Of a stretch of DNA of 8,450 nt, positions 1 through 6,826 are shown one piece after another; within the stretch, counting starts at the first letter, position 1; each line of letters begins with the position of its first letter. The notes under the pieces were generated by a model. That model ran no database searches. It was given only the letters and a program-made list of their open reading frames with translations, and had not been told where the DNA came from. The position numbers were made by a program, and so were the translations under genes. Origin of the DNA: an uncultured Erysipelotrichaceae bacterium (GTDB lineage: Bacteria > Bacillota_I > Bacilli_A > Erysipelotrichales > Erysipelotrichaceae); contig CALFEZ010000303.1 of the NCBI GenBank assembly GCA_937957895.1, forward strand, positions 1 to 8,450, written 5' to 3'.

Positions 1-614
1 GAGATCGTGACCACACACGCAGCGTGTTTGTTGAGGTGCTTGGCATTGGCAAACAATGCAAAAGATTCCATTTCAACACATAGAGAACCTGTCTCTTGGT
101 GGATCTGTTGATACCCAGGGCCTCCATCACGATAAAACACATCACTTGAATGGATGCGTCCCACTGTCATGGGAATGGCAAGTTTAGCAGCACTGTCGAT
201 CAGTTTCTGATTAAGTTGTGAAGATGGTTCCATAACATCTCCATCATAATCGAATGCTGTTTTGGCAAAAGATGATTCACTGTATGCGCTGTCCGCCAAC
301 ACAACGTCATAGAGATTGATCTGATTGGTATATGCTCCTGATGAACCGACACGGATGATGTTCTCTACATCATAGAACTTGTATAGTTCGTATGAGTAGA
401 TGCCGATGCTGGGCATTCCCATGCCCGAACCCATGACCGATACTTGCTTCCCTTTGTAGGTTCCCGTATATCCAAACATGTTTCGGACTTCATTGAAACA
501 CACAACATCTTCCAAAAACGTATCAGCAATGAACTTCGCCCTAAGCGGATCACCCGGCATCAAGACCGTCTTGGCGATTTGTCCTTTTTCTGCAGTATTA
601 TGTGGTGTACTCAT
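1..614 (-). CDS. deoD: Purine nucleoside phosphorylase, DeoD type (3' end outside window)
   Basis: Cytosolic phosphorolysis of purine (deoxy)nucleosides to base and (deoxy)ribose-1-phosphate, in nucleoside salvage. The first 204 codons are visible, against about 235 to 239 in the family. Seen motifs: H5; the phosphate loop MPGDPLRA (19-26) with G21 and R25; R44; GMGMPSIGIYSYEL; IIRVGSSGA (86-94) with R88 and S91; and the sugar-binding VEMES (180-184) with M182 and E183. All line up with E. coli DeoD one residue on. The reading stops at VVTI plus a partial Ser codon, just before the expected catalytic Asp, so that residue cannot be checked. The start ATG has AAGGAG eight bases upstream. It lies 33 bases after the second mgtE and can be transcribed with it, but it also has its own promoter-like sequence. 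Family assignment is very secure. Confidence 0.96.
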   Translation of the reverse strand, partial: MSTPHNTAEKGQIAKTVLMPGDPLRAKFIADTFLEDVVCFNEVRNMFGYTGTYKGKQVSVMGSGMGMPSIGIYSYELYKFYDVENIIRVGSSGAYTNQINLYDVVLADSAYSESSFAKTAFDYDGDVMEPSSQLNQKLIDSAAKLAIPMTVGRIHSSDVFYRDGGPGYQQIHQETGSLCVEMESFALFANAKHLNKHAACVVTI

Positions 615-633
615 GGCTTATCTCCTTTTTCAT

Positions 634-662
634 ATTATATCAAACCCTTAAATGTTTCCCAA
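634..662 (-). promoter_or_regulatory. Extended -10 promoter for deoD
   Basis: On the minus strand, TTGGGA (662-657, 4 of 6 matches to the -35 consensus) is followed by exactly 17 bases and a perfect TATAAT (639-634), which carries an extended -10 TG one base upstream (642-641). The -35 lies inside the last codons of the preceding mgtE. Initiation about seven bases on would give a leader of only about 13 bases, just enough for the AAGGAG ribosome site. This would let deoD be expressed independently of the upstream magnesium/cell-wall genes. Confidence 0.6.
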
Positions 663-2009
663 TATCGTAACTGCCAACCCAAAATAAATCAATAGTGCGA
701 CTGCATCCACGATGGTAGTGATGATCGGGGCTGCCATCGCAGCCGGGTCCTGCTTCAATGCTTTAGCGATCAAAGGCAATAGCCCTCCCACCAGCTTAGC
801 AACCATTACCGTTAAAAACAACGTCGCTGATACGACAAGCGATACAGTGAAGTCCGCATCTGCAACAAAGAAGATCAAACGAAGCAGATTGGCAACAAAT
901 AAAACACTGCCACTCAAAAACGCCACTTCAAGTTCTTTGATCATCACTCGCAAATAGTCTTTTACGGTAAGTTGATCAACAGCGATACCGCGAATGACCA
1001 TTGTGCTTGCTTGTGATCCGGCATTGCCTCCGGCACTCATGATCATGGGGATAAAATATGCCAGTGCCGGTACCAAGGAAAGACGATCTTCAAACCCTGC
1101 AATGATGTTTCCCGTAAATGTCGCGGATACCATCAAGATCAACAACCAAGCGATCCGGCTTTTCGATATCGTAAACACACTGCTTTCCAAATACGAGCCT
1201 TCAACCGGAAGGATCGCAGCCATCTTTTGGATGTCCTCCGTAACCTCTTCCTGTACGACCTCGATGATGTCATCAACAGTCACGATCCCAATCAAACGTT
1301 GTTCATCGTTGACGACCGGAATAACCGTAAGGTCATATTTTGAGAAGACTTTCGCGACTTCTTCCTGATCATCGTGGGTTTCCACAAAGATCATATCGAT
1401 GTCCATCAAATCTTCGATGATTTCATTATCCTTTGCAAACAAGATCGTCCTCAATGTGATGGTTCCTACCAGTTTTCTGGTTTTATCGATCACATAGCAT
1501 ACACTGATGGTCTCTGCTTTTTGACCTTGCCTTTTGATCTTTTTGATGGCTTTGGCGATCGTATCACTGGCATCCAGTTCGATAAAATCTAACGACATGA
1601 GCGATCCAGCTGAATACTCGGGAAACGATAGCAACAAGTTGATCTCATCGCGTTGTTCTTTCGTGGCTGCCATCAATACATGCCTTACGACGTTGGCTGG
1701 CATTTCTTCAAGAAAGTCAACGATATCATCCGTATATAGATTGTCGAGCATCGATTTGATCTCACCACCGGTGAATGTCTGGATGATGTCTTGTTTGGTA
1801 TCATATGGAAGATATGTGAAGATCTGTGCTGTGATATCTTTTTTGAGCGTTTTAAATAAGAACAAGATCTCTTCGAGTTTGAGTTGTGCCACCAGTTCAG
1901 TCATATCGATGATATTGAGCTCATCAAAAAGATATCGCAACTCTTTGATGTTGTGATTTTCGATGTGCTCTTTGAGCAATGAAACAGAACATTGTTCGAT
2001 ATCGATCAT
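648..2009 (-). CDS. mgtE: Magnesium channel/transporter MgtE, second tandem copy
   Basis: Mg2+-gated inner-membrane channel; the family works as a homodimer. The 453 residues show an N-terminal helical domain (about 10-130), two CBS domains (about 135-200 and 201-262), a plug/connecting helix with TEDIQ (257-261), and about five membrane helices (286-305, 311-327, 359-381, 388-416, 427-450). GGNAGSQ (327-333) and DPAAMAAP (421-428) frame the pore, and D435 matches pore Asp432 of T. thermophilus MgtE. Sensor acids D214, E216, D226, D247, E255, E258 and D259 are present at the same numbers as in that protein; the D250 position is Glu. It follows its paralogue after 10 bases with a shared stop/Shine-Dalgarno, TAGGAGG. 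It is by eye about half identical to the upstream copy, with a more basic N-terminal half. No M-box riboswitch precedes it. Equivalence to T. thermophilus is from memory of the family. Confidence 0.95.
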   Translation of the reverse strand: MIDIEQCSVSLLKEHIENHNIKELRYLFDELNIIDMTELVAQLKLEEILFLFKTLKKDITAQIFTYLPYDTKQDIIQTFTGGEIKSMLDNLYTDDIVDFLEEMPANVVRHVLMAATKEQRDEINLLLSFPEYSAGSLMSLDFIELDASDTIAKAIKKIKRQGQKAETISVCYVIDKTRKLVGTITLRTILFAKDNEIIEDLMDIDMIFVETHDDQEEVAKVFSKYDLTVIPVVNDEQRLIGIVTVDDIIEVVQEEVTEDIQKMAAILPVEGSYLESSVFTISKSRIAWLLILMVSATFTGNIIAGFEDRLSLVPALAYFIPMIMSAGGNAGSQASTMVIRGIAVDQLTVKDYLRVMIKELEVAFLSGSVLFVANLLRLIFFVADADFTVSLVVSATLFLTVMVAKLVGGLLPLIAKALKQDPAAMAAPIITTIVDAVALLIYFGLAVTILGNI

Positions 2010-2015
2010 GACATT

Positions 2016-2022
2016 CCTCCTA
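2016..2022 (-). promoter_or_regulatory. Ribosome site overlapping the stop of the upstream mgtE
   Basis: TAGGAGG on the minus strand: its TAG is the stop codon of the first mgtE and its GGAGG is the Shine-Dalgarno of the second, six bases before the ATG. A ribosome terminating here sits on the next initiation site, so the two channels are probably made in coupled amounts. Confidence 0.8.
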
Positions 2023-3381
2023 TATCTGGATATACTGTATCGCTATGGCAAAGTATACGATCAAAGCCATGGCATCCACCACGGTAGTGACGACCGGGCC
2101 GGACATGGCTGCCGGATCGATCTTGAATATCATTGCCAACAAAGGCAATGAACCACCAATCACATTGGCCAAAATGATGGTCAGATACACCGATAGTGAA
2201 ACCAAAACTCCGATAGCAAACGGGATGCTAGGCATAAACAAAGCAACACGCAATGTATTGACCACAAACAAAATCCCTCCGGTGATCAATGCAGAACGCA
2301 TTTCCTTAAACAACACCCGATAGTAATCTTTGATGTTCAGGTTATCGACCACGATCCCACGGATGACCATGGCACTTGCCTGAGAACCGGCATTACCGGC
2401 TGTATCCATCAACATTGGAATAAAACTATAAAGCGACGGCAACACAAGTAAGACATTGTCGTTGTTTGAGATGATATAGCCCGTGAAAGTCGCAGATATC
2501 ATCAGTACCAGCAACCATGGTATCCTGCTTTTGAACATCTGGATGACAGAGGTGTTGAGATAGGATCCTTCCGTTGGAAAAATGGCGGCCATCAACTGAA
2601 TATCTTCGGTGGCTTCTTCTTCAAGAACGTCGAGCACATCATCGATCGTAATGATACCGACCAGACAATACTGATCATTCAATACCGGTATTACGGAGAG
2701 ATCATATTTGATGAACACTTTGACAACATCTTCTCGGTCATCTTTGGTGTTGACCGATACGATGTCTGTGTACATGAGATCTTCGATCAAATCCTCTTCA
2801 TTGGCGATCATGATGTCCTTGAGGCTTACTGCACCAAGCAGTCGATTGTTTTGATTAACAACAAAACACGTGTTGATGGCTGCAGCTGTTTTACCTTGAT
2901 CACGTACCTTTTCCAAAGCCTCTTCAACCGTATCGCTTTCATAAAGCTCAACATACTCCGTCGTAAGCAATGAACCGGCACTGTCTTCTTTATAACTCAA
3001 TAAGACATTGATTTCTTTACGTTGTTCTTCGGATGCATTTTTCAACACTTTGCGGATGATCTCATCAGGCATCTCTTCCAAAAAGTCGACAACATCGTCA
3101 AACTGAGCATGTTCAAGGATATCCTTGATCTGAGGTCCGCTGAATGCTTCGATCAGGTCTTCCTGCTTATCAAGACTGAGATATGAAAAGATCAAGGATG
3201 TTGTATCTTTGGGGATCGTTTTGAAAATGAACAAGGATTCTGACAACTCGACCTGCTCCAAAAGCTCCGCAAAATCAACCGGATGCATCTCATCCGCCAA
3301 ATAGCGCAGCTGTTTGATATCTTTTTTCTTGATCAACTCTTTGAATTGCTCAAGTGTGAGGTCAAATACAGAATCCATCAT
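2020..3381 (-). CDS. mgtE: Magnesium channel/transporter MgtE, first tandem copy
   Basis: Mg2+-gated inner-membrane channel with full MgtE architecture in 453 residues: N-terminal helical domain (10-131), two CBS domains (about 136-263), a plug helix with the family motif EEATEDIQ (255-262), and about five membrane helices from residue 287 on. AGNAGSQ (328-334, where most relatives have GGNAGSQ) and DPAAMSGP (422-429) mark the pore; D436 is the pore aspartate. All acidic sensor positions I could map from T. thermophilus MgtE are kept (D215, E217, D227, D248, D251, E256, E259, D260), so this copy looks like the canonical sensor-equipped channel. Its stop overlaps the ribosome site of the second copy, and it lies nine bases after ddl. 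There are two ATGs in a row; TAGGAGG is only two bases from the first and five from the second (3378), so the second may be the true start. Channel identity is secure. Confidence 0.95.
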   Translation of the reverse strand: MMDSVFDLTLEQFKELIKKKDIKQLRYLADEMHPVDFAELLEQVELSESLFIFKTIPKDTTSLIFSYLSLDKQEDLIEAFSGPQIKDILEHAQFDDVVDFLEEMPDEIIRKVLKNASEEQRKEINVLLSYKEDSAGSLLTTEYVELYESDTVEEALEKVRDQGKTAAAINTCFVVNQNNRLLGAVSLKDIMIANEEDLIEDLMYTDIVSVNTKDDREDVVKVFIKYDLSVIPVLNDQYCLVGIITIDDVLDVLEEEATEDIQLMAAIFPTEGSYLNTSVIQMFKSRIPWLLVLMISATFTGYIISNNDNVLLVLPSLYSFIPMLMDTAGNAGSQASAMVIRGIVVDNLNIKDYYRVLFKEMRSALITGGILFVVNTLRVALFMPSIPFAIGVLVSLSVYLTIILANVIGGSLPLLAMIFKIDPAAMSGPVVTTVVDAMALIVYFAIAIQYIQI

Positions 3382-3383
3382 GT

Positions 3384-3390
3384 CCTCCTA
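3384..3390 (-). promoter_or_regulatory. Ribosome site directly after the ddl stop
   Basis: TAGGAGG starts on the base after the TGA stop of ddl. Its GGAGG is two bases from the first ATG and five from the second of the tandem ATGs of the first mgtE, which favours initiation at 3378 or at both. Confidence 0.7.
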
Positions 3391-4551
3391 TCAGGTCCCT
3401 TTGGTGCCCTTCTTTTTGAAGTTGGCAAGCAAGTTGGTGTCATAAGAGAATATCATGCGCTCTTGATCGCGCAAACGGGCTACCGCTGCTTCGATCAAGA
3501 TATCCAGTAACTGATCAAAGGGGATGCCGGCTTCTTTCCAAAGATAAAACGACAATGATCCGGGGATCGTATTGATCTCATTGACATACACTTTTTTGTT
3601 TTCTACATCATACAGAAAATCAATACGAACCACACCTGCAACTCCAAGCACTTCACATGTTTGGATCGCCAGGTGCTGGATCTCATTTTTCAGCTCATCG
3701 TCGATCTTGGCAGGGATCTCCCGAGTGGTAGAAGCCATTCCCTTGGATTTGCCGTTGCCTTCGTATTTGTCTTTGTATGAAAGGATCTCATCGGATTTGA
3801 TGACTTCTTCCAAAGGAGATGCCTTGTACTCGCCTTTTGTATAAATGACAGAACAGTTGATTTCCTGGATCACCTCGATCTTCTTTTCGACAAGGATCTT
3901 ACGATCGTACACCATGGCAGTTTCTATCGCAAACTCCAAGGTTTTGGGATCGTTGGCGATCATGATGCCGATCGATGAACCAAGCGTTGCCGGTTTAACG
4001 ATCACGGGATATCCAAGTTCTTTTGCCTTTTCAAAGATGACTTGTTTAGAACGTTCGAAATGCTTGCCATAAAACCAAAACCAGGGAACGATGGGAAGTC
4101 TCGAGTTTTCCAAGACATGCTTAAAAAAGATTTTGTCTTGCCCGATCGCAGCAGCGATCACATCGCTGCCCACATAAGGAACTCCCAGCATCTGACAGTA
4201 TCCGGCGATCGTACCGTCTTCTGAGTTGCTGCCATGAACGACCGGTATGACAAGATCGATATTTTTCTGTTTGAAGAACAATGTATTTTTGATAGGTTTG
4301 CACTGCAGCTGTTGATGTACTCGTACCAATGATACTTCGGTTGCTGCTTTAAGCAATTTTGGGATGTCTTTGTATGCGCTAAGATTGGTCAACACATCGC
4401 CGCTATATAGATGTTTGTCTTTGCTGATATAAATTGGAACAACATCGTATCGTGTTTTATCCAATGCATCCATGACTTGTATAGCAGATATGATGCTGAT
4501 CTCATGTTCTACTGACTCAGCGCCAAACATGACTCCTAGTGTTAGTTTCAT
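3391..4551 (-). CDS. ddl: D-alanine--D-alanine ligase
   Basis: Cytosolic ATP-grasp ligase that joins two D-alanines for the peptidoglycan stem peptide. Seen in the 386 residues: the N-terminal FGAESVEHEIS (9-19) with E15 at the same number as the D-Ala-binding Glu of E. coli DdlB; HGSNSEDGTIAG (106-117); the ATP-grasp lysine strand VIVKPATLGSSIGI (183-196); the mobile loop LSYKDKYEGNGKSKGMAS (257-274); VRIDF (308-312) with metal/phosphate-binding residues; and NEINTIPGS (324-332) with E325 and N327 as Mg ligands. The KSKGMAS loop and the following SLSFYLW mark the Clostridia-type Ddl branch rather than the E. coli type; no VanA-like depsipeptide-ligase feature is evident. It is somewhat longer than the usual 310-360 residues, with a lysine-rich tail (KKKGTKGT). 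It sits between the Nudix gene and mgtE in a tight operon. Its partner MurF is in the neighbouring unit. Confidence 0.94.
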   Translation of the reverse strand: MKLTLGVMFGAESVEHEISIISAIQVMDALDKTRYDVVPIYISKDKHLYSGDVLTNLSAYKDIPKLLKAATEVSLVRVHQQLQCKPIKNTLFFKQKNIDLVIPVVHGSNSEDGTIAGYCQMLGVPYVGSDVIAAAIGQDKIFFKHVLENSRLPIVPWFWFYGKHFERSKQVIFEKAKELGYPVIVKPATLGSSIGIMIANDPKTLEFAIETAMVYDRKILVEKKIEVIQEINCSVIYTKGEYKASPLEEVIKSDEILSYKDKYEGNGKSKGMASTTREIPAKIDDELKNEIQHLAIQTCEVLGVAGVVRIDFLYDVENKKVYVNEINTIPGSLSFYLWKEAGIPFDQLLDILIEAAVARLRDQERMIFSYDTNLLANFKKKGTKGT

Positions 4552-4556
4552 CAGTT

Positions 4557-4564
4557 CCTCCTTA
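4557..4564 (-). promoter_or_regulatory. Ribosome site overlapping the Nudix stop
   Basis: TAAGGAGG: the TAA is the stop of the Nudix gene, the AGGAGG is the Shine-Dalgarno of ddl, five bases before its ATG. This indicates termination-reinitiation coupling between the two genes. Confidence 0.8.
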
Positions 4565-5161
4565 ATCGAAATATGTTTCTTTGTTGTGGATGGCTACATC
4601 CAAAGCACGCTTGATTTCTGTTTCTGTCGTTTTTTTTGATAAGAGTGGCAGATCATCGATATCAAACCATGCAACCTCGCTTGTTTCATGCGATGGTGTC
4701 AGTGTGCCATTTTTGTACTCTGCAAGATAATAGTGAACGATCTCCGATACAAGAGTCGGATGTTCCTTGTATCTTTCACGCTGCATCACAGCCAATAATC
4801 GTACTAAAGATACTTCAACTCCCGTTTCTTGTCTGACCTCACTGAGGGCTGCCTGTGAAGGGGCCATAAACACGTCACACCATCCTCCGGGAACTGCCCA
4901 TTTCCCTTCTGGTGTTTCTTTGACCATTAGCATCTGGTGTTGTTTGTTCAACACGATGATGCGTACCGAAAGATTGGGAGTAGGATATATATCCCGCTCA
5001 TAAAAATTATCCTTTTCTGGATATATTTCTTGAGCATTCAACATGTCTATGGTCAATTTCTCAAGTTCTTCGTAGTTTTCGATGGCGTATGGGTCTTTGC
5101 TGTATTTCAACCCAATCTTGCAAATACTCAGAACCTTCATTGCGAATTGTTCCCAGTGCAT
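4562..5161 (-). CDS. Nudix-fold protein with N-terminal helical domain, degenerate Nudix box
   Basis: 199 residues. The first 45 or so (MHWEQFAMKVLSICKIGLKY, then SKDPYAIENYEEL) match the helical domain that precedes Nudix domains in YjhB-like proteins; the Nudix domain spans about 63-175, with PGGWCDV at 91-97. Relatives hydrolyse nucleoside-diphosphate-linked compounds such as ADP-ribose. The box departs from Gx5Ex7REUxEExGU at three set positions: M99 for Glu, S107 for Arg, and Q111 for the first Glu of the EE pair; E108 and E112 remain. Activity may be weak, changed or lost. An in-frame ATG at 5173 would extend it by four residues, but it lies only about five bases from the predicted transcript start; the ATG at 5161 has GAGGGG and the family's N-terminus. 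It is first gene of the unit with ddl and the mgtE pair. GATC sites are much rarer here than in its neighbours. The substrate is unknown. Confidence 0.9.
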   Translation of the reverse strand: MHWEQFAMKVLSICKIGLKYSKDPYAIENYEELEKLTIDMLNAQEIYPEKDNFYERDIYPTPNLSVRIIVLNKQHQMLMVKETPEGKWAVPGGWCDVFMAPSQAALSEVRQETGVEVSLVRLLAVMQRERYKEHPTLVSEIVHYYLAEYKNGTLTPSHETSEVAWFDIDDLPLLSKKTTETEIKRALDVAIHNKETYFD

Positions 5162-5165
5162 GAAA

Positions 5166-5171
5166 CCCCTC
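5166..5171 (-). promoter_or_regulatory. Ribosome site that sets the Nudix start
   Basis: GAGGGG lies four bases before the ATG at 5161 and overlaps the rejected upstream ATG (5173-5171) at one base, its first G. It supports the shorter protein. Confidence 0.6.
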
Positions 5172-5184
5172 ATCTTTCTACCAC

Positions 5185-5212
5185 ATTATAACGTATCTAT
5201 CATCACATTCAA
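5185..5212 (-). promoter_or_regulatory. Promoter of the Nudix-ddl-mgtE-mgtE unit
   Basis: TTGAAT (5212-5207, 4 of 6) is followed by 16 bases and a perfect TATAAT (5190-5185). The predicted start near 5178 leaves a leader of about 17 bases. The -35 overlaps the far end of the T-run of the murF terminator, so one unit stops and the next starts with no spacer. The 10-mer TATAATGTGG recurs at the plus-strand promoter at 7678-7687. Confidence 0.7.
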
Positions 5213-5250
5213 ATAAAAAACCGGATGCCTTAGTGGATAAAGGCATCCGG
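5211..5250 (-). terminator. Intrinsic terminator overlapping the 3' end of murF
   Basis: On the minus strand the arms CCGGATGCCTT (5250-5240) and AAGGCATCCGG (5231-5221) form a perfect 11-bp stem around an 8-base loop, followed directly by TTTTTTATTT (5220-5211). The left arm and loop encode the last residues, PDAFIH, and the stop TAA (5232-5230) begins inside the loop and runs into the right arm. Confidence 0.93.
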
Positions 5251-6825
5251 AAGATCATTCTCAATCAAGATCGTATCGTGGATATCAGCATGCTTTTTGA
5301 TTACATCAAAAGCTTTGACCATTGAGTCCACCACAACCACATGGTCCATGTCAAACCCGGATTCCTGCAGCCCTTCCATGATAGGATGTGTCTGCAATTT
5401 CCCGATCAACACGACAAAGTCTGCTCTGTTGATCATATACAAGCCGAATTGTTTGTTGTGATAAGCCTGAAGTTCCCCAAGTTCGATCATGCCCGGTGTA
5501 ATGATAAATCGGCGATTAGGCATCATCGACAGGACATCGAGAGAGTTCTTTGCACTGATGGGATTTGAGTTGTAGCTATTGTCGATCACCCGATACCCAA
5601 ACATCTGTTTGACCTCCAGACGATTGGTAACTTGTCTTAATGAAGCAACGGATTGCTGGAGTGATTCCCAATCGATACCAAGCTGTTTCCCCAAAGCGAC
5701 CGATATCAGGATATTCAACACATTGTGTTCCCCCAAAAGGCGTGTCTTAAAAGGAATACTTACCTGATCTTTGGTCATGATCTCGAAAGTTGTCCCTTCG
5801 GGGGTGTATTCGATGTTGTTTGCTTTGAAATCAACATCCACAGAGTGGATACCTACAGTGAGCACCAAGCACTTGTTTTTGATGCGATAGTTTCGTATGT
5901 GTTCATTGTCCAGATTGATGACCCCCACACCTGAAAGTGGAAGATTTTCGATCAACTTCATTTTCTCGATGACGATGTTTTCGATCTTCTTGAATGTGTT
6001 GAGGTGTTGAGGACCAACGGCTGTCACGACCCCAAACTGAGGTTGTACCAGTTGAGACAAGTATTGGATCTCGTTAACTTTATCGGCTCCCATCTCACAT
6101 ATAAACACTTGATGAAGTGGTTTCAGATGGTTTCTGATGGTGATGGTGATGCCCATTGGCGTATTGTATGAAGCAGGTGTCATCAAGCAGTAATAGCTTG
6201 CTGATAAAATATCATGGACGATATGTTTGCTTGTTGTTTTGCCATAACTGCCTGTGATGCCTATTTTGATAAGATTGGGTTGCTTTTTTAGTTTTCTTTT
6301 GGCTAAGAAGACATATATCTTTTTTACGAATGCTTCGATCGGCTCAGTCACGATTGCCACTAAAAGAATCAGTACCCAAGTCAAAGGCAGCATGAGCATG
6401 CTAAGAATGCTCCATGCCGTGATCGTGCCGATCCAATGGACCAACACAAACATACTCAACCAAAACAAATAGAACACCGACAGCTGACGCAGCACACGGT
6501 GGGTAAACACCAATGGTTTAACGTAGTGTTTTCGATATTCAGAGACATAAAATATCACACCGATCAACACTGTGATCAAAAAAGCCAGAAGCCATTGATA
6601 CGGTTCGGATCGAATAAAGAATACTGCCAAATAACCTGCAAACGGGATCAAAGTAAGCAGTATCTTAAGTTTTGCCGTAAACATGCTGTGCCTGATCCAA
6701 GGGATAAAGCGAATCAGCTCATAACGGTTTTGCTGAAACATGTGAAGTGACTGTTTGGTCGGAACAAACAAAACGATCGCCAGAACAATCATGTAAATAT
6801 ATGGGATCCAAGTAATCCATTCCAT
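5230..6825 (-). CDS. murF: MurF-type Mur ligase with N-terminal membrane domain
   Basis: Mur ligase of the family that adds D-Ala-D-Ala to UDP-MurNAc-tripeptide with ATP. The 531 residues start with a hydrophobic domain of about five membrane segments (4-21, 55-71, 77-95, 116-132, 139-159) in place of the usual soluble UDP-MurNAc-binding domain. Then come the P-loop GITGSYGKTTSK (189-200), CEMGADK (243-249), VGPQHLNTF (270-278), a likely carbamoylated lysine K288, NRLE (401-404), DNSYNSNP (415-422) and TPGMIELGE (443-451). The two catalytic domains look intact and MurF-like. Start: the longer frame (ATG at 6858) has no ribosome site and overlaps the hydrolase; the ATG at 6825 has AAAGGAG ten bases upstream. 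It begins one base after the hydrolase stop and ends in its terminator. MurF specificity is inferred from motifs and nearby ddl; a membrane-bound relative with another amino-acid or lipid-linked substrate is possible. Confidence 0.88.
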   Translation of the reverse strand: MEWITWIPYIYMIVLAIVLFVPTKQSLHMFQQNRYELIRFIPWIRHSMFTAKLKILLTLIPFAGYLAVFFIRSEPYQWLLAFLITVLIGVIFYVSEYRKHYVKPLVFTHRVLRQLSVFYLFWLSMFVLVHWIGTITAWSILSMLMLPLTWVLILLVAIVTEPIEAFVKKIYVFLAKRKLKKQPNLIKIGITGSYGKTTSKHIVHDILSASYYCLMTPASYNTPMGITITIRNHLKPLHQVFICEMGADKVNEIQYLSQLVQPQFGVVTAVGPQHLNTFKKIENIVIEKMKLIENLPLSGVGVINLDNEHIRNYRIKNKCLVLTVGIHSVDVDFKANNIEYTPEGTTFEIMTKDQVSIPFKTRLLGEHNVLNILISVALGKQLGIDWESLQQSVASLRQVTNRLEVKQMFGYRVIDNSYNSNPISAKNSLDVLSMMPNRRFIITPGMIELGELQAYHNKQFGLYMINRADFVVLIGKLQTHPIMEGLQESGFDMDHVVVVDSMVKAFDVIKKHADIHDTILIENDLPDAFIH

Positions 6826-6826
6826 G

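Noticed and set aside
615..650. Terminator between the second mgtE and deoD.
   Set aside because: No inverted repeat with a T-run is present in the 33-base gap; it holds a promoter and ribosome site instead.
994..1956. Plus-strand open frames of 124 and 140 codons opposite mgtE.
   Set aside because: They lie fully antisense to a well-conserved gene, have no ribosome site or recognisable motif, and fit shadow frames.
3391..3393. Possible TGA recoding, as in mollicutes.
   Set aside because: TGA ends ddl at the expected place and tryptophans are all TGG in the genes read; the standard bacterial code fits.
3382..5230. M-box magnesium riboswitch expected before mgtE.
   Set aside because: The mgtE genes follow ddl after nine bases and the unit's leader is only about 17 bases, leaving no room. 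Mg2+ sensing would be by the protein's own cytosolic domains.
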